Assembly (NCBI GenBank): GCA_002243285.1
Contig: CP022585.1
Coordinates: forward strand, 2,964,641 to 3,028,640
Reading direction: 5' to 3'
Origin: Candidatus Fluviicola riflensis
Lineage (GTDB): Bacteria; Bacteroidota; Bacteroidia; Flavobacteriales_D; Crocinitomicaceae
DNA: 64,000 nt
Part shown: positions 20,625 to 29,150 of the stretch, in pieces
Numbering within the stretch: position 1 is the stretch's first letter
How the letters are laid out: each line of letters begins with the position of its first letter
The notes under the pieces: model-generated
What the model was told of the DNA's origin: nothing
Databases searched by the model: none
The model's input: the letters and a program-made list of their open reading frames with translations, nothing else
Program-made: the position numbers and the translations under genes

Positions 20625-21326
20625 TCAGTATACATTCGCTACTTTGATCAATTGCTTCGGATCAAGGATTCTGATTTTCCGTCCTTCGGTTTCAATCAAT
20701 TTTTCTTTCTTCAGATCATGTAACAACCTTACTAAGGTTTCAACCGCAACACCTACAAAATTTGCCAGGTCTTCGCGTGATAAATTGATTTCGACCGGTT
20801 TATCGTCATCCACGTCAGATTTATACTTGTCCTTCATCACAAGTAAGCTCAACGCGAGCCGTTCGCGAACTGTTTTATACGAAAACGCAGCAATTCCATT
20901 GACCAAAACACCGAACTCATGGCTTAGATTGGTGAGTAATTTTTTAGACAACACGTTTGATTCTTCCAAAATGGTTAAAAAATCATCTTTGGGAATAAAA
21001 CCAATGATCGAATCTTCTAGCGTAGCAGCCGAATCCGAGTAAGGTTCATCGGATAACAATGCCGGATATCCTAACAATTCACCGGAACTACAGATATAGA
21101 TAATGTGTTGTTTCCCGTCGCTGTTCGTTTTGTATTTCTTGATTTTCCCCTTTTTCAGGTAGAAAATACCATTTGGCCGGGTTCCTTCACTGAAAACCGT
21201 CTGACCTTTTTTCACTTTCGTTTCGATGGTACGTTCTTCCAAATAGGTCAGTTCATTTTCCGGAAGTCCTTCAAAGATGGAATTACTCCTGAAATGAAAT
21301 TTATCTATCGGAAATTTTATCGGCAT
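20625..21326 (-). CDS. Crp/Fnr family transcriptional regulator without an iron-sulfur cluster motif
   Basis: This 233-residue protein has a cyclic-nucleotide-binding-type beta barrel (about 15-130: GQTVFSEGTRPNGIFYLKKGKI, GELLGYPALLS), a dimerisation helix, and a winged helix-turn-helix (about 175-225). The recognition helix reads VAVETLVRLLHDL, keeping the Glu and Arg of FNR's ETxSR but with Val where FNR has Ser. Only one cysteine (ICSSGE) is present, so an FNR-type oxygen-sensing cluster is excluded; the ligand is unknown. It is divergent from pckA, with two perfect TTGAT-N4-ATCAA sites between, and convergent with paaD. It may regulate itself, pckA or both. Confidence 0.9.
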   Translation of the reverse strand: MPIKFPIDKFHFRSNSIFEGLPENELTYLEERTIETKVKKGQTVFSEGTRPNGIFYLKKGKIKKYKTNSDGKQHIIYICSSGELLGYPALLSDEPYSDSAATLEDSIIGFIPKDDFLTILEESNVLSKKLLTNLSHEFGVLVNGIAAFSYKTVRERLALSLLVMKDKYKSDVDDDKPVEINLSREDLANFVGVAVETLVRLLHDLKKEKLIETEGRKIRILDPKQLIKVANVY

Positions 21327-21385
21327 TTCTCAAGGTAATGTGACTACGAATTTAATCATTCCAACCGATTCAGACGTGTGAAAAG

Positions 21386-21399
21386 TTGATCTGAATCAA
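21386..21399. promoter_or_regulatory. FNR-type operator, distal to pckA
   Basis: TTGATctgaATCAA is a perfect match to the FNR consensus, located 60 bases upstream of the regulator gene and 93 before pckA. It starts exactly 22 bases from a second perfect site. Confidence 0.65.
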
Positions 21400-21407
21400 T
21401 CTTTCCA

Positions 21408-21421
21408 TTGATTGCCATCAA
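21408..21421. promoter_or_regulatory. FNR-type operator, proximal to pckA
   Basis: TTGATtgccATCAA is a second perfect palindrome. If transcription starts just after the -7 box at 21445-21452, this site is centred near -43, the place of a class II activator, and the distal site near -65. Confidence 0.65.
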
Positions 21422-21444
21422 AGGAAAGTAGTATTGCCCAAAGT

Positions 21445-21452
21445 ACTTTTGT
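21445..21452 (+). promoter_or_regulatory. Candidate -7 box of pckA
   Basis: TACTTTTG matches TAnnTTTG, 40 bases before the pckA ATG. No TTG is found at the expected -33 distance, which fits an activator-dependent promoter. Confidence 0.5.
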
Positions 21453-21491
21453 TTTCTCATTGAATCAATAATAACACTGAATCATTCATAG

Positions 21492-23099
21492 ATGGAAACA
21501 GTAGACGAAACACCGGTAGAACAGTTAAACATTCCCCTATTAACACAGGCCAAAAAGGTATATTACAACTTATCTGTAACACAACTGGTAGAAGAAACGA
21601 TTCAGCGCCGGCAGGGTATCCTTACCAGTACAGGAGCATTGGCCTGTGATACGGGTGAATTTACAGGTCGCTCACCGAAAGACAAATACATTGTAAAAGA
21701 TAACCTTACGGAAAACACCGTTTGGTGGGGAGATGTAAACCAACCCTTCAGCAGCGATGATTTCAACGTTGTATACAACCGGGTTATTGAACATCTGAAA
21801 TACAAAGAGATTTTTGTGCGCGATGCTTACGCATGTGCATCTCCCGATTACAAATTAACGATTCGTGTGGTAACGGAATCTCCCTGGCAAAACCTGTTTA
21901 CCAACAACCTGTTTTTACGACCTACCGAAGAAGAACTGGCTGATTTTAGTTATGAATGGTTAATTGTGGCAGCGCCAAGTTTTCGCGCAAATCCGGAAAT
22001 AGACAAAACACGCCAGCACAATTTCACCATCATTGATTTCACCAAAAAAGTGATTTTAATAGGCGGAAGTGGCTACACCGGGGAAATTAAAAAGGGAATT
22101 TTCACCGTTCTGAATTACATTCTGCCTCAAGACAAAGACGTTCTTTCGATGCACTGTTCGGCCAATATCGGTGAAAAAGGAGATACCGCTATTTTCTTCG
22201 GCTTATCCGGAACCGGGAAAACTACTCTTTCGGCTGATCCGGTGAGAAAACTAATCGGGGATGACGAACATGGCTGGGATGCAGATTCTGTGTTCAATAT
22301 CGAAGGCGGATGTTATGCCAAATGCGTGAATCTGACCCAGGAAAAAGAACCGCAGATTTTCAACGCAATCAAATACGGCACCTTGCTTGAAAACGTGAAT
22401 TTTATTCCGAATACGCTCGAGGTGGACTACGCCAATATTGAAAAAACCGAAAACACACGAGCTGCTTATCCGATTGATTTTATTGAAAATGCGGTGAACC
22501 CGTCAATTGGTAGTAAACCCAAAAACATTTTCTTCCTCACGTGTGATGCTTTTGGTGTGTTGCCCCCGCTGTCGCAGTTAACTCCCGAGCAGGCCATGTA
22601 CCATTTTATCTCTGGATATACCGCCAAAGTAGCGGGTACAGAGACCGGAATTACGGAGCCTCAGAGTACATTTTCAGCATGTTTCGGTAAACCGTTTCTT
22701 CCGTTGCACCCGATGAAGTATGCAGAGATGCTGGGGAAAAAATTGTACGAAACAAAAGCCAGGGTTTGGTTGGTTAATACTGGCTGGACGGGCGGACCTT
22801 ATGGTATCGGTGAACGTATCAACCTGAAATACACCCGCGCGATGATCGCAGCTGTGTTAAATGGTGAAATGGACAAAGTCGTTTATGTGAGTCATCCGGT
22901 TTTCGGAATAAAAATGCCGACAAGTTGTGCTGCTATTCCTCCTGCTATCTTAAATCCGAAAAGCACCTGGAAAGATCGGGTGGCTTATGACAAACAAGCG
23001 TTGGATCTGGCAAATCAATTCATAACGAATTTCAAACTCTACAGTGATCAAACATCTGATCGTGTTTTGACCGGCGGACCAACCGTAAAGACCGAGTAA
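21492..23099 (+). CDS. pckA: Phosphoenolpyruvate carboxykinase (ATP)
   Basis: This 535-residue enzyme is the size of the ATP-dependent family. It converts oxaloacetate and ATP to phosphoenolpyruvate, CO2 and ADP, the entry step of gluconeogenesis. Seen motifs are FTGRSPKDKYIV near residue 58, the metal-site segment YTGEIKKG (about 195-202), the P-loop GLSGTGKTTLSADP (237-250) followed by DDEHGW, and WLVNTGWTGGPYGIGERI toward the C-terminus. The upstream region holds two FNR-type palindromes and a candidate -7 box, so control by the adjacent Crp/Fnr regulator is plausible. Confidence 0.97.
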   Translation: METVDETPVEQLNIPLLTQAKKVYYNLSVTQLVEETIQRRQGILTSTGALACDTGEFTGRSPKDKYIVKDNLTENTVWWGDVNQPFSSDDFNVVYNRVIEHLKYKEIFVRDAYACASPDYKLTIRVVTESPWQNLFTNNLFLRPTEEELADFSYEWLIVAAPSFRANPEIDKTRQHNFTIIDFTKKVILIGGSGYTGEIKKGIFTVLNYILPQDKDVLSMHCSANIGEKGDTAIFFGLSGTGKTTLSADPVRKLIGDDEHGWDADSVFNIEGGCYAKCVNLTQEKEPQIFNAIKYGTLLENVNFIPNTLEVDYANIEKTENTRAAYPIDFIENAVNPSIGSKPKNIFFLTCDAFGVLPPLSQLTPEQAMYHFISGYTAKVAGTETGITEPQSTFSACFGKPFLPLHPMKYAEMLGKKLYETKARVWLVNTGWTGGPYGIGERINLKYTRAMIAAVLNGEMDKVVYVSHPVFGIKMPTSCAAIPPAILNPKSTWKDRVAYDKQALDLANQFITNFKLYSDQTSDRVLTGGPTVKTE

Positions 23100-23170
23100 G
23101 AAGAGGTGTGTTTCAGACAGCATTTCAGCAACAATACAAACAGTATTCATCTACAGATTCTAATTTATCT

Positions 23171-23899
23171 ATGAACTTTATCTCCCGCATTTCAAGCTAT
23201 TTCTACCCCGTTACCGTCGAAAAAAGAACGGGCGCTTATTTACCTGTTCTGGAAATCAATCTCAGAAAAGGAAAATACCTACTCGACGGAGAAAAAGTCA
23301 ATTATTCATTCGGATCACTTCACACGTTATTTCGTCATGCTTTTGCAGAACATACAATCGATTTGCGATCGACCGGAAATGTTTTAATCCTGGGTTTTGG
23401 AGCGGGAAGTGTAGCTCAAATTTTGCAAAATGAATTGAACCTCAACTGTAAAATTACGGGTGTGGATGTTGACCCTGTTGTGCTCGAGCTGGGGAAACGT
23501 TATTTTGATACGGACAACTATCAAAATACCCGGCTTATTTGTGATGATGCATTTCATTTTGTTGCTGAGGATACCGAAATGTATGACCTGATCGTCATTG
23601 ATCTGTTCATTGAACGGCGCGTACCTAAAACGTTTTTGAATACCCGTTTTATGGAGTTGGTAAAACAGCGTTTGAATCCCGGAGGAAGTATTTTCTTCAA
23701 CCGGATCAATGATAATCCATTTCAATTGGAAGAAACCAATGAGTTATTCACTGCAATGAATCTGGTTTTGGAAGGTGAAACCGTTATTTTCAACAATCAG
23801 CAAAATGGCATTAACAATTCTATTTTGGTATACCACTCACCTGCTGCTTTAACCGAATCGGAAACCGTTCATTCCAACGAACTTGAATACGCAGATTGA
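23171..23899 (+). CDS. Spermidine synthase-like methyltransferase-fold protein
   Basis: This 242-residue Rossmann protein shows the nucleotide-binding signature VLILGFGAGSVAQIL, the acidic strand end ITGVDVDPVVLELGKRYF, then DDAFHFV and DLIVIDLFIERRVP. This is the arrangement in the spermidine synthase/fused SAM-dependent family. The start at 23171 is chosen because the 21 residues before it are low in family character. Polyamine synthesis cannot be claimed, since the gatekeeping and substrate residues were not aligned; many such proteins are of unknown substrate. It follows pckA by 71 bases and may share its transcript. Confidence 0.8.
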   Translation: MNFISRISSYFYPVTVEKRTGAYLPVLEINLRKGKYLLDGEKVNYSFGSLHTLFRHAFAEHTIDLRSTGNVLILGFGAGSVAQILQNELNLNCKITGVDVDPVVLELGKRYFDTDNYQNTRLICDDAFHFVAEDTEMYDLIVIDLFIERRVPKTFLNTRFMELVKQRLNPGGSIFFNRINDNPFQLEETNELFTAMNLVLEGETVIFNNQQNGINNSILVYHSPAALTESETVHSNELEYAD

Positions 23900-23916
23900 C
23901 CGTTCAATAATTTGAT

Positions 23917-24177
23917 ATGGAAAAGACTTTGCGCAGTGTAATGGACTCATTGATGAATGTCATAACATATGACGAAGCAGAAGTGATTGTTCAGATGGCC
24001 ATTCGCAACTTAGAAGAACAGCAGGTACACAAGCATTTGATTGCCCGATTTATCTTGAAATTAACCGATCAAATTGTACTAAAGAAAAAAGTTTGCGAAG
24101 AATACCAAATGCGGCTAATTTTAGATCAATTAATTTCATTTTTAAGGCAATCTCTTCGTGCATGCATTCTCCCCTAA
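23917..24177 (+). CDS. Small hypothetical helical protein
   Basis: This 86-residue protein is mostly helical by composition (MEKTLRSVMDSLMNVITYDEAEVIVQMAIRNLEEQ) and has no signal or metal motif. It starts 17 bases after the methyltransferase and overlaps the first 16 bases of the DUF983 gene, so the three may form an operon. I do not recognise a family. The spacing supports a real gene, but it could be spurious. Confidence 0.55.
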   Translation: MEKTLRSVMDSLMNVITYDEAEVIVQMAIRNLEEQQVHKHLIARFILKLTDQIVLKKKVCEEYQMRLILDQLISFLRQSLRACILP

Positions 24178-24548
24178 AAAAAGGAACCAAATTATACAGC
24201 GTACTGCACCTGAAGTGTCCGCAGTGTCAGGAAGGAAATCTTTTCCTGGGAAAGAACCCTTACGACCTGAAGTTATTTGACAAAATGCCGGATAAATGTC
24301 CTGTTTGCGGTGAAAATTTTGTCCGGGAAACAGGCTTTTATTGGGGCGCAATGATGGTAAGTCACGCCACCACTACCGTCATTGCTGTAATTGTACACAT
24401 TGTCATTCATCTTTTTTACGGCTGGGAAATTCTACCGAACCTGGTGGCTTTTTTAGTCGTTTTTGCACTCTTACTTCCCATTATATTCAGAAGTTCACGC
24501 GCTATTTGGATCAATCTTTTCGTGAAATATCATTCCCGGGAGTTTTGA
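24162..24548 (+). CDS. DUF983 membrane protein with N-terminal zinc ribbon
   Basis: The chosen start gives 128 residues. The first 50 hold two CxxC pairs, CPQCQEGNLF and CPVCGENF, as in the DUF983 family. Two hydrophobic segments follow (VIAVIVHIVIHLF and LVAFLVVFALLLPIIF), then the RSSRAIWINLFVKYH end. Its function is unknown; family members sit in the inner membrane. The start MHSPLKKGTKLYSVLHLKCP fits other members better than an upstream ATG at 24093. Confidence 0.85.
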   Translation: MHSPLKKGTKLYSVLHLKCPQCQEGNLFLGKNPYDLKLFDKMPDKCPVCGENFVRETGFYWGAMMVSHATTTVIAVIVHIVIHLFYGWEILPNLVAFLVVFALLLPIIFRSSRAIWINLFVKYHSREF

Positions 24549-24650
24549 TCAGAAGTGAGTGATCTATTGACGATTGAACTTCGTTGAACAATAACTGCAC
24601 TTATATTAAAAGCAGGTGTGTTAGAGGTTATAACAATCCCTTCGACGCAA

Positions 24651-24680
24651 AAACGGGTGAACAATCATGCTCACCCGTTT
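24651..24680 (-). terminator. Terminator of the T9SS propeller gene at 24703
   Basis: The ten-base stem AAACGGGTGA/TCACCCGTTT is followed on the minus strand by TTTTTGCG, placed 22 bases past the stop codon. Confidence 0.85.
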
Positions 24681-24702
24681 GAATCGTTTATAAAATCTGT
24701 TG

Positions 24703-26103
24703 TTATTCCGTTTTCATCACTTTCGTAATCGAAGTCGTGCTCCCGGCAGTTGTTGTAACCAGGTACATTCCCGGCGCGTAGTTCTGACCGAAATCGAATT
24801 GCATTCCGTTAGTTACATTGCTATAAGAATCAACTATTTTACCCGAAACATCCGTAACGACAATAAATGAATTGTTGTGTTTGGAAACGAATGTAAAATT
24901 GCTGTTTGAAGGGTTCGGGAAGATCACATTCGTCAATGCATCAAGGTCATCCACTCCGTTGGTACTTCCGATACAATTAGCTGTTCCGCCCATGAAAGAA
25001 GTCACCATATTCGGAAGCCCGAGCGCTGAGTTCAAACCAAGAAAAGTTGGATCAAGATCAAAGCCCATATCCACATAATCGCAAGCTGTAGCTCCGATAC
25101 TGTTTGGTGAATTGATCACTCCAAGGTATTGACTAAAGCTTTTGCAGGCGTAAATTTTGCCGTCAGGTGCGCGCTGAAGCGGATATGTATCAGGAGTTAC
25201 GCTCACGATTTCCGCAGCAGCAACCATAGACGCTACATTGGTAATCGATAAATCGTATTGCATAATGGTTCCGTTTACATCATAAGTGCTTACGTACAAC
25301 GCATTGCTGTTGGACGAAAATTCGAGTCCGTAGACATGATCCGCATACGAAATGGTTTTCGGATTGCTCACAACACCGGTGATAATATTAAAATCAAACA
25401 ACTCCACTTTATCAAGATAACCGGCAGCCAATGCCAGTTTATCTCCGCACGGATTGAATTTCATTTGTCCGTAGCTGTTTTGAATCACACCATCATCATG
25501 AACAAGTCCCACATTACTTACCACTGCAGAATCGATCCCGACAGGTGAGATTTTGAACGAATAGAACGAATCGTTGTTCCAGCCGTGGGCCACGAGCCAG
25601 TAATTAGAAGTCCCGTGATCTTCAACAGCCGTTATTTTTTCTGTAACGGGTGTTTTCAGCAAGGCATTTTTAACAGTTACATCACCATTTCCGCCATCAA
25701 GCGACATGTCCACAATCGAATAACGAAGTCCGAGCGAACCACCGATCTGATCCGTTGTGAAAATATAATATTGGGTCGAATTTTCCGGTTTCGGTACGAT
25801 CAACGCGGCTTGCGTAGAAGAAAGTCCACCCATTAAACCTGATCCGTTGGGCATTACCACATTGTTGTCATTCCAGACATTGATTCCATCGGTATAAAAC
25901 AACAGAGCTCCAGTAATTGGGTCGGCAATGGAAGCTGAACCTTCACCTGCTGACATTTCGCTGGTAGTGATAGCAACTGGAGAACCGCTTGTAAAATCGA
26001 TTCCGGCTTTCGTACCGAAATACCATTTATCGACGTAATGCTGTGCGGAAAGTTTTAAGGAAAAAGCAATCAAAGAGAATAATAGAACATAACGTTTTTT
26101 CAT
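24703..26103 (-). CDS. Secreted propeller-like protein with T9SS sorting domain
   Basis: This 466-residue protein has a signal peptide (LLFSLIAFSLKLSAQ). The body is a seven-bladed-propeller-like series often found in Bacteroidota T9SS cargo: HYVDKWYFGTKAGIDF near the start, DPITGALLFYTDGINVWN, MKFNPCGDKLALA, LEFSSNSNALYVS and APDGKIYA. It ends with a type A sorting domain (VIFPNPSNSNF, KVMKTE). It is probably surface-attached or released, with no catalytic motif. A terminator follows at 24651-24680. Confidence 0.88.
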   Translation of the reverse strand: MKKRYVLLFSLIAFSLKLSAQHYVDKWYFGTKAGIDFTSGSPVAITTSEMSAGEGSASIADPITGALLFYTDGINVWNDNNVVMPNGSGLMGGLSSTQAALIVPKPENSTQYYIFTTDQIGGSLGLRYSIVDMSLDGGNGDVTVKNALLKTPVTEKITAVEDHGTSNYWLVAHGWNNDSFYSFKISPVGIDSAVVSNVGLVHDDGVIQNSYGQMKFNPCGDKLALAAGYLDKVELFDFNIITGVVSNPKTISYADHVYGLEFSSNSNALYVSTYDVNGTIMQYDLSITNVASMVAAAEIVSVTPDTYPLQRAPDGKIYACKSFSQYLGVINSPNSIGATACDYVDMGFDLDPTFLGLNSALGLPNMVTSFMGGTANCIGSTNGVDDLDALTNVIFPNPSNSNFTFVSKHNNSFIVVTDVSGKIVDSYSNVTNGMQFDFGQNYAPGMYLVTTTAGSTTSITKVMKTE

Positions 26104-26661
26104 AGTAGAGTTATTTGTGTGTCACAAGTTAGTGAAAAAGCAACTATGATGGTTGTCAGTTGGCTCAATTGTAATTTTTAAACACAAATTGAAACTGAAA
26201 CAACATTTTTAGAGCACACTTTTGGGCTCGCTTAATCCAACGAACCATGAAATCATTTTGCGCTATCCACTAAGTAGGTCGAAGGATAATTCATTGGAAT
26301 TGAGAGAGGAGGATCACGGTTGTTTAACTCGTTTTTTTTAGTTTTGAGTTGAGTGTTCGAGTGTTCGTAATATTGCGAACACTCGAATTCCCAAATCTCC
26401 GAATTTTATCCTGAATTTTGGCCGGATCAAACTTAAAAAGAGGTGCATAATATTGCAAATTCAAGTGCCTTTCTCAACCGCGTAAATTCGCACTATTGCG
26501 TGTGTTCTTTCCGACCGAATTTGTCCGTTTTAACTGGCTTTCATCCTCATCCGATCTTAAACCCGTATTTCAAAACAGCGCATGTAACCAAACCGGATCG
26601 GTACGTTATTTTGTTGTTTCAAATCAAATACCTACTTTAGGTGTTACTTAAGCAACTAAAT
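26104..26661. other. Gene-free stretch with a hairpin between divergent genes
   Basis: Divergent promoters for the propeller gene (leftward) and the lysine-rich peptide gene (rightward) should lie here. A possible 65-codon frame at 26443-26640 has no family or signal character and is not called. The only clear structure is the hairpin at 26356-26387. Confidence 0.5.
26356..26387. repeat. Hairpin with GTGTTCG/CGAACAC stem
   Basis: TTCGAGTGTTCG pairs perfectly with CGAACACTCGAA around an eight-base loop. There is no T tract and no gene end close by. It shares the GTGTTCG...CGAACAC core with the palindrome at 49191-49220. Confidence 0.6.
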
Positions 26662-26868
26662 ATGACAACACGTAAACTACTTCTTTCTTTCGGCTTGTTG
26701 GCCCTCTTGACTTCTCCAATCGAAGTATCGGCAACAATTGATGCAACACCATCAACAGCTGCTACTTTTAGTCCAATGGATGCTGACAGCGAGAGCAGTG
26801 TGCGTCCAAAAAAGAAGAAAAAGAAAGCTTCCAAAAGGAAGAAAAAACCTCATTGCGAGGCATACTAA
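26662..26868 (+). CDS. Small exported lysine-rich protein
   Basis: This 68-residue protein begins with a signal peptide (MTTRKLLLSFGLLALLTSP, cut near VSA). A Thr/Ser/Ala-rich stretch follows, then a strongly basic tail, RPKKKKKKASKRKKKPHCEAY. The upstream codons to 26641 are not needed for the signal. I know no family for it. The tail could bind nucleic acid or acidic polymer outside the inner membrane, or be an antimicrobial-like peptide, but this is speculation. It precedes the two injection-system-cargo-like genes by about 200 bases. Confidence 0.65.
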   Translation: MTTRKLLLSFGLLALLTSPIEVSATIDATPSTAATFSPMDADSESSVRPKKKKKKASKRKKKPHCEAY

Positions 26869-27062
26869 CCGGTTGCATCCCCTTTTGTTTTTCTAAAAAC
26901 GCTGATTTTTTTAATCAGATGTCCTTATTATTCTTGCTTATAGGTTTTAAAGCGATTTTCGTGCGCTTAAAAATGTTTAAAACAACCTGTTTCAGGTACT
27001 TGACTTTGTTGTAAATAGTTTTTATGTTTGATTAATAAACGCTATTCACAATTCCTTGTTGC

Positions 27063-27863
27063 ATGTACTCCCGAATTGATCAAGCATCTGAAAGTCATTC
27101 TTCAAAGCAAACTCAGCCACTTGAATCATCAGGTGTAACCGATAGTCCGCGTTCAGACGCTTTGGTACAGCAAAAATTGCAATCGATGGCCAATGAAAGC
27201 GCGCAAGTTGACCGGTTGCAGGCGTATCAGTTAATGGCAAATGCACATTCAGAGAAGCAGGAAGTAGCCCAGCTTCAGCAATTGGCAAATGGTTCGGATG
27301 CAGTGATGCAATTGAAGGCTATTCGTGGTGGTGGTTATCTCAAAGGAACCGTTAATTATGAAACTCAGGTCAACAATGGGACTGATAGCGCTTTTTTAAT
27401 GCAAGCCAGAAATATCCAATTAAAAAATCCAGCTGTAGCAGGTCTCGCCGGTGATCACGCTCCAACCGAGGAGCCCCCCGGATGGACTGGAATTCAAGGG
27501 TTGGGACTTACAAATCGTGCTCCTCACTACAAGCGTATGCATTTACTCAATGGTGAACTGGGAGGATCTGGTGCTGACGTCGAAAATCTGGCTCCCGGAA
27601 GTACCGATTTGAATAACACGCATTATCAAAAAGTAGAGAGCACGCTTCAGAATCATGTCTATAACGGAGGAACAATACTTTCCTATAATGTTTGGGCATT
27701 CTATAGAACAAGTGGATTGGATCGAATGAGTAATGCTACCAAAAACATTTATAAAAGTTCCTTGCATTCAATTCGATGTGAGTATGAATTAGCTGGTACC
27801 AATACCATTCAACGATTTGATATAACAGAAGGAAAAAAAACCGCCCAAGCCTGGCCGAATTGA
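27063..27863 (+). CDS. Putative effector with nuclease-like C-terminus, eCIS-cargo type
   Basis: This 266-residue protein has no signal peptide. The first 85 residues are low complexity with repeated QLQxxANxS/QxMAN words (LQSMANESAQVDRLQAYQLMANAHSE, VAQLQQLANGSDAVMQLK). The same words occur in the next protein and in cargo proteins carrying DUF4157. The C-terminal half has KRMHLLNGELGGSG, ENLAPGSTDLNNTHYQKVES and GGTILSYNV. The spacing H-L-L-N-x-x-L-G-G, N-L-A-P, N-x-x-H and E recalls DNA/RNA non-specific endonuclease-type toxin domains; this assignment is by eye. It lies 25 bases before the DUF4157 gene. No immunity-like gene is adjacent. Confidence 0.6.
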   Translation: MYSRIDQASESHSSKQTQPLESSGVTDSPRSDALVQQKLQSMANESAQVDRLQAYQLMANAHSEKQEVAQLQQLANGSDAVMQLKAIRGGGYLKGTVNYETQVNNGTDSAFLMQARNIQLKNPAVAGLAGDHAPTEEPPGWTGIQGLGLTNRAPHYKRMHLLNGELGGSGADVENLAPGSTDLNNTHYQKVESTLQNHVYNGGTILSYNVWAFYRTSGLDRMSNATKNIYKSSLHSIRCEYELAGTNTIQRFDITEGKKTAQAWPN

Positions 27864-27888
27864 TTGTTTAATTCACTCTTTTTTATCC

Positions 27889-29145
27889 ATGTACGCTTTC
27901 GCTCATCCAATTTCTGCAAACACTTATCAGTCGACCAACACTGACAGGCAAAGAAATGTTACCAATCCTTCGGGGAAACAAAACAACGCGCATTCCGAAA
28001 CGGTGGCACAATTGCAACGCCTCGCGGATAACAGTTTGCAGGTAGAACGTACGGCTCAGTTGCAGGCAATGGCAAATAACACTGGCTTGCCTGATCAACT
28101 GAAATCGGGAATCGAACAACTTTCCGGGATTGGGATGGATGATGTGAAAGTGCGTTACAATTCGGACAAACCGGCACAATTACAAGCGCATGCTTACGCT
28201 CAGGGTAATGAAATTCATATTGCCAGCGGGCAGGAAAAACATCTTCCTCATGAAGCGTGGCATGTGGTGCAGCAAAAACAGGGACGGGTAAAACCAACGA
28301 TGCAGCTAAAAGGAAAAGTAGCTGTCAACGACGATGCCGGGTTGGAACATGAAGCGGACGTAATGGGCGCACGTGCAATGAATACAGCGATCACAACTGA
28401 TGTTCAGAAAATTCCGGGGAAACAGGCACAGCAAACGCACCAACCGGTTGCGCAGGCTTATTTCATTCAGCATAATGTCAAGATTTCGGATAATCATATG
28501 TACCGGATTGATCAGGCCGCTACGCATCAATTGCAGGTTGCTCCGCATGCACCGGGTCCGAATCCCGCACATTTATTTCATGTTGTAGGCAATACTCCGG
28601 ACGGTTACACGATTTATGAATTGAATGTTGCTCCTGCGTTTGAAAACGATTGCTTAGGGTTTGCTGAATTCCTGAAAACCGGGAAATATGATAAGAAACC
28701 TGCTTTCAGGGCAAAAGGCGACCGACTGAAAGGGAAAGACCGGTTGTTTGGCCATTCGGATGCTCAAAACCTTGATATTGCGGCTGAAGCAAGAGTCAGC
28801 GGTAAAAAACGAAAATCGGATTTCTCGCATGGAAGCGACGCTCATCCGGGAATCGGGGAAGCATATGCAATTGTGCGCGGCGAAGAGGAAGTGGATGAAT
28901 GCCCTTATCACATTGCACAGGTTGTAGCCCAGGATGTTGATGACAACATAACCTGCGAAGCTGATGCGGGAGACGCAGCCAGAGCCGTTCCTGTTTTTGA
29001 TATGTACACCACGGTTAAAAAGAAAAAGAAGAAAGCCAAAGGTTCTTCGGCAGTGAAAGCAAAGGGTAAAACATTCCACGATACCTATGAGTCCAGTTAC
29101 CTGACAGCATCCAATATTCCGCCTGTTACCGGGATTTTGGTTTGA
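27889..29145 (+). CDS. DUF4157 (eCIS core) protein with papain-like C-terminal domain
   Basis: This 418-residue protein has no signal peptide. Residues 38-65 repeat the QLQxxADNS words of the neighbour. Residues 68-165 form a DUF4157 domain: LKSGIEQLSGIGMDDVKVRYNS, the zinc-peptidase motif HEAWHVVQQKQG (His121, Glu122, His125) and LEHEADVMGARA. DUF4157 is strongly associated with cargo of extracellular contractile injection systems. The C-terminal part has NDCLGFAEF (Cys255), GIGEAYAIVR and YHIAQVVAQDVDDNITCE (His341, Asp352), which looks like a papain-fold Cys-His-Asp/Asn arrangement. A lysine cluster (VKKKKKKAKG) and a tail FHDTYESSYL follow. No injection-system structural genes are in the window. 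The stop is five bases from that of the convergent WG-repeat gene. Confidence 0.75.
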   Translation: MYAFAHPISANTYQSTNTDRQRNVTNPSGKQNNAHSETVAQLQRLADNSLQVERTAQLQAMANNTGLPDQLKSGIEQLSGIGMDDVKVRYNSDKPAQLQAHAYAQGNEIHIASGQEKHLPHEAWHVVQQKQGRVKPTMQLKGKVAVNDDAGLEHEADVMGARAMNTAITTDVQKIPGKQAQQTHQPVAQAYFIQHNVKISDNHMYRIDQAATHQLQVAPHAPGPNPAHLFHVVGNTPDGYTIYELNVAPAFENDCLGFAEFLKTGKYDKKPAFRAKGDRLKGKDRLFGHSDAQNLDIAAEARVSGKKRKSDFSHGSDAHPGIGEAYAIVRGEEEVDECPYHIAQVVAQDVDDNITCEADAGDAARAVPVFDMYTTVKKKKKKAKGSSAVKAKGKTFHDTYESSYLTASNIPPVTGILV

Positions 29146-29150
29146 TATAC

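Noticed and set aside
20625..21326. Regulator as a true oxygen-sensing FNR
   Set aside because: Only one cysteine is present, so a [4Fe-4S] cluster cannot be bound as in FNR.
26443..26640. 65-codon frame on the plus strand
   Set aside because: No family, signal or spacing support; it lies in a gap that should hold promoters for divergent genes.
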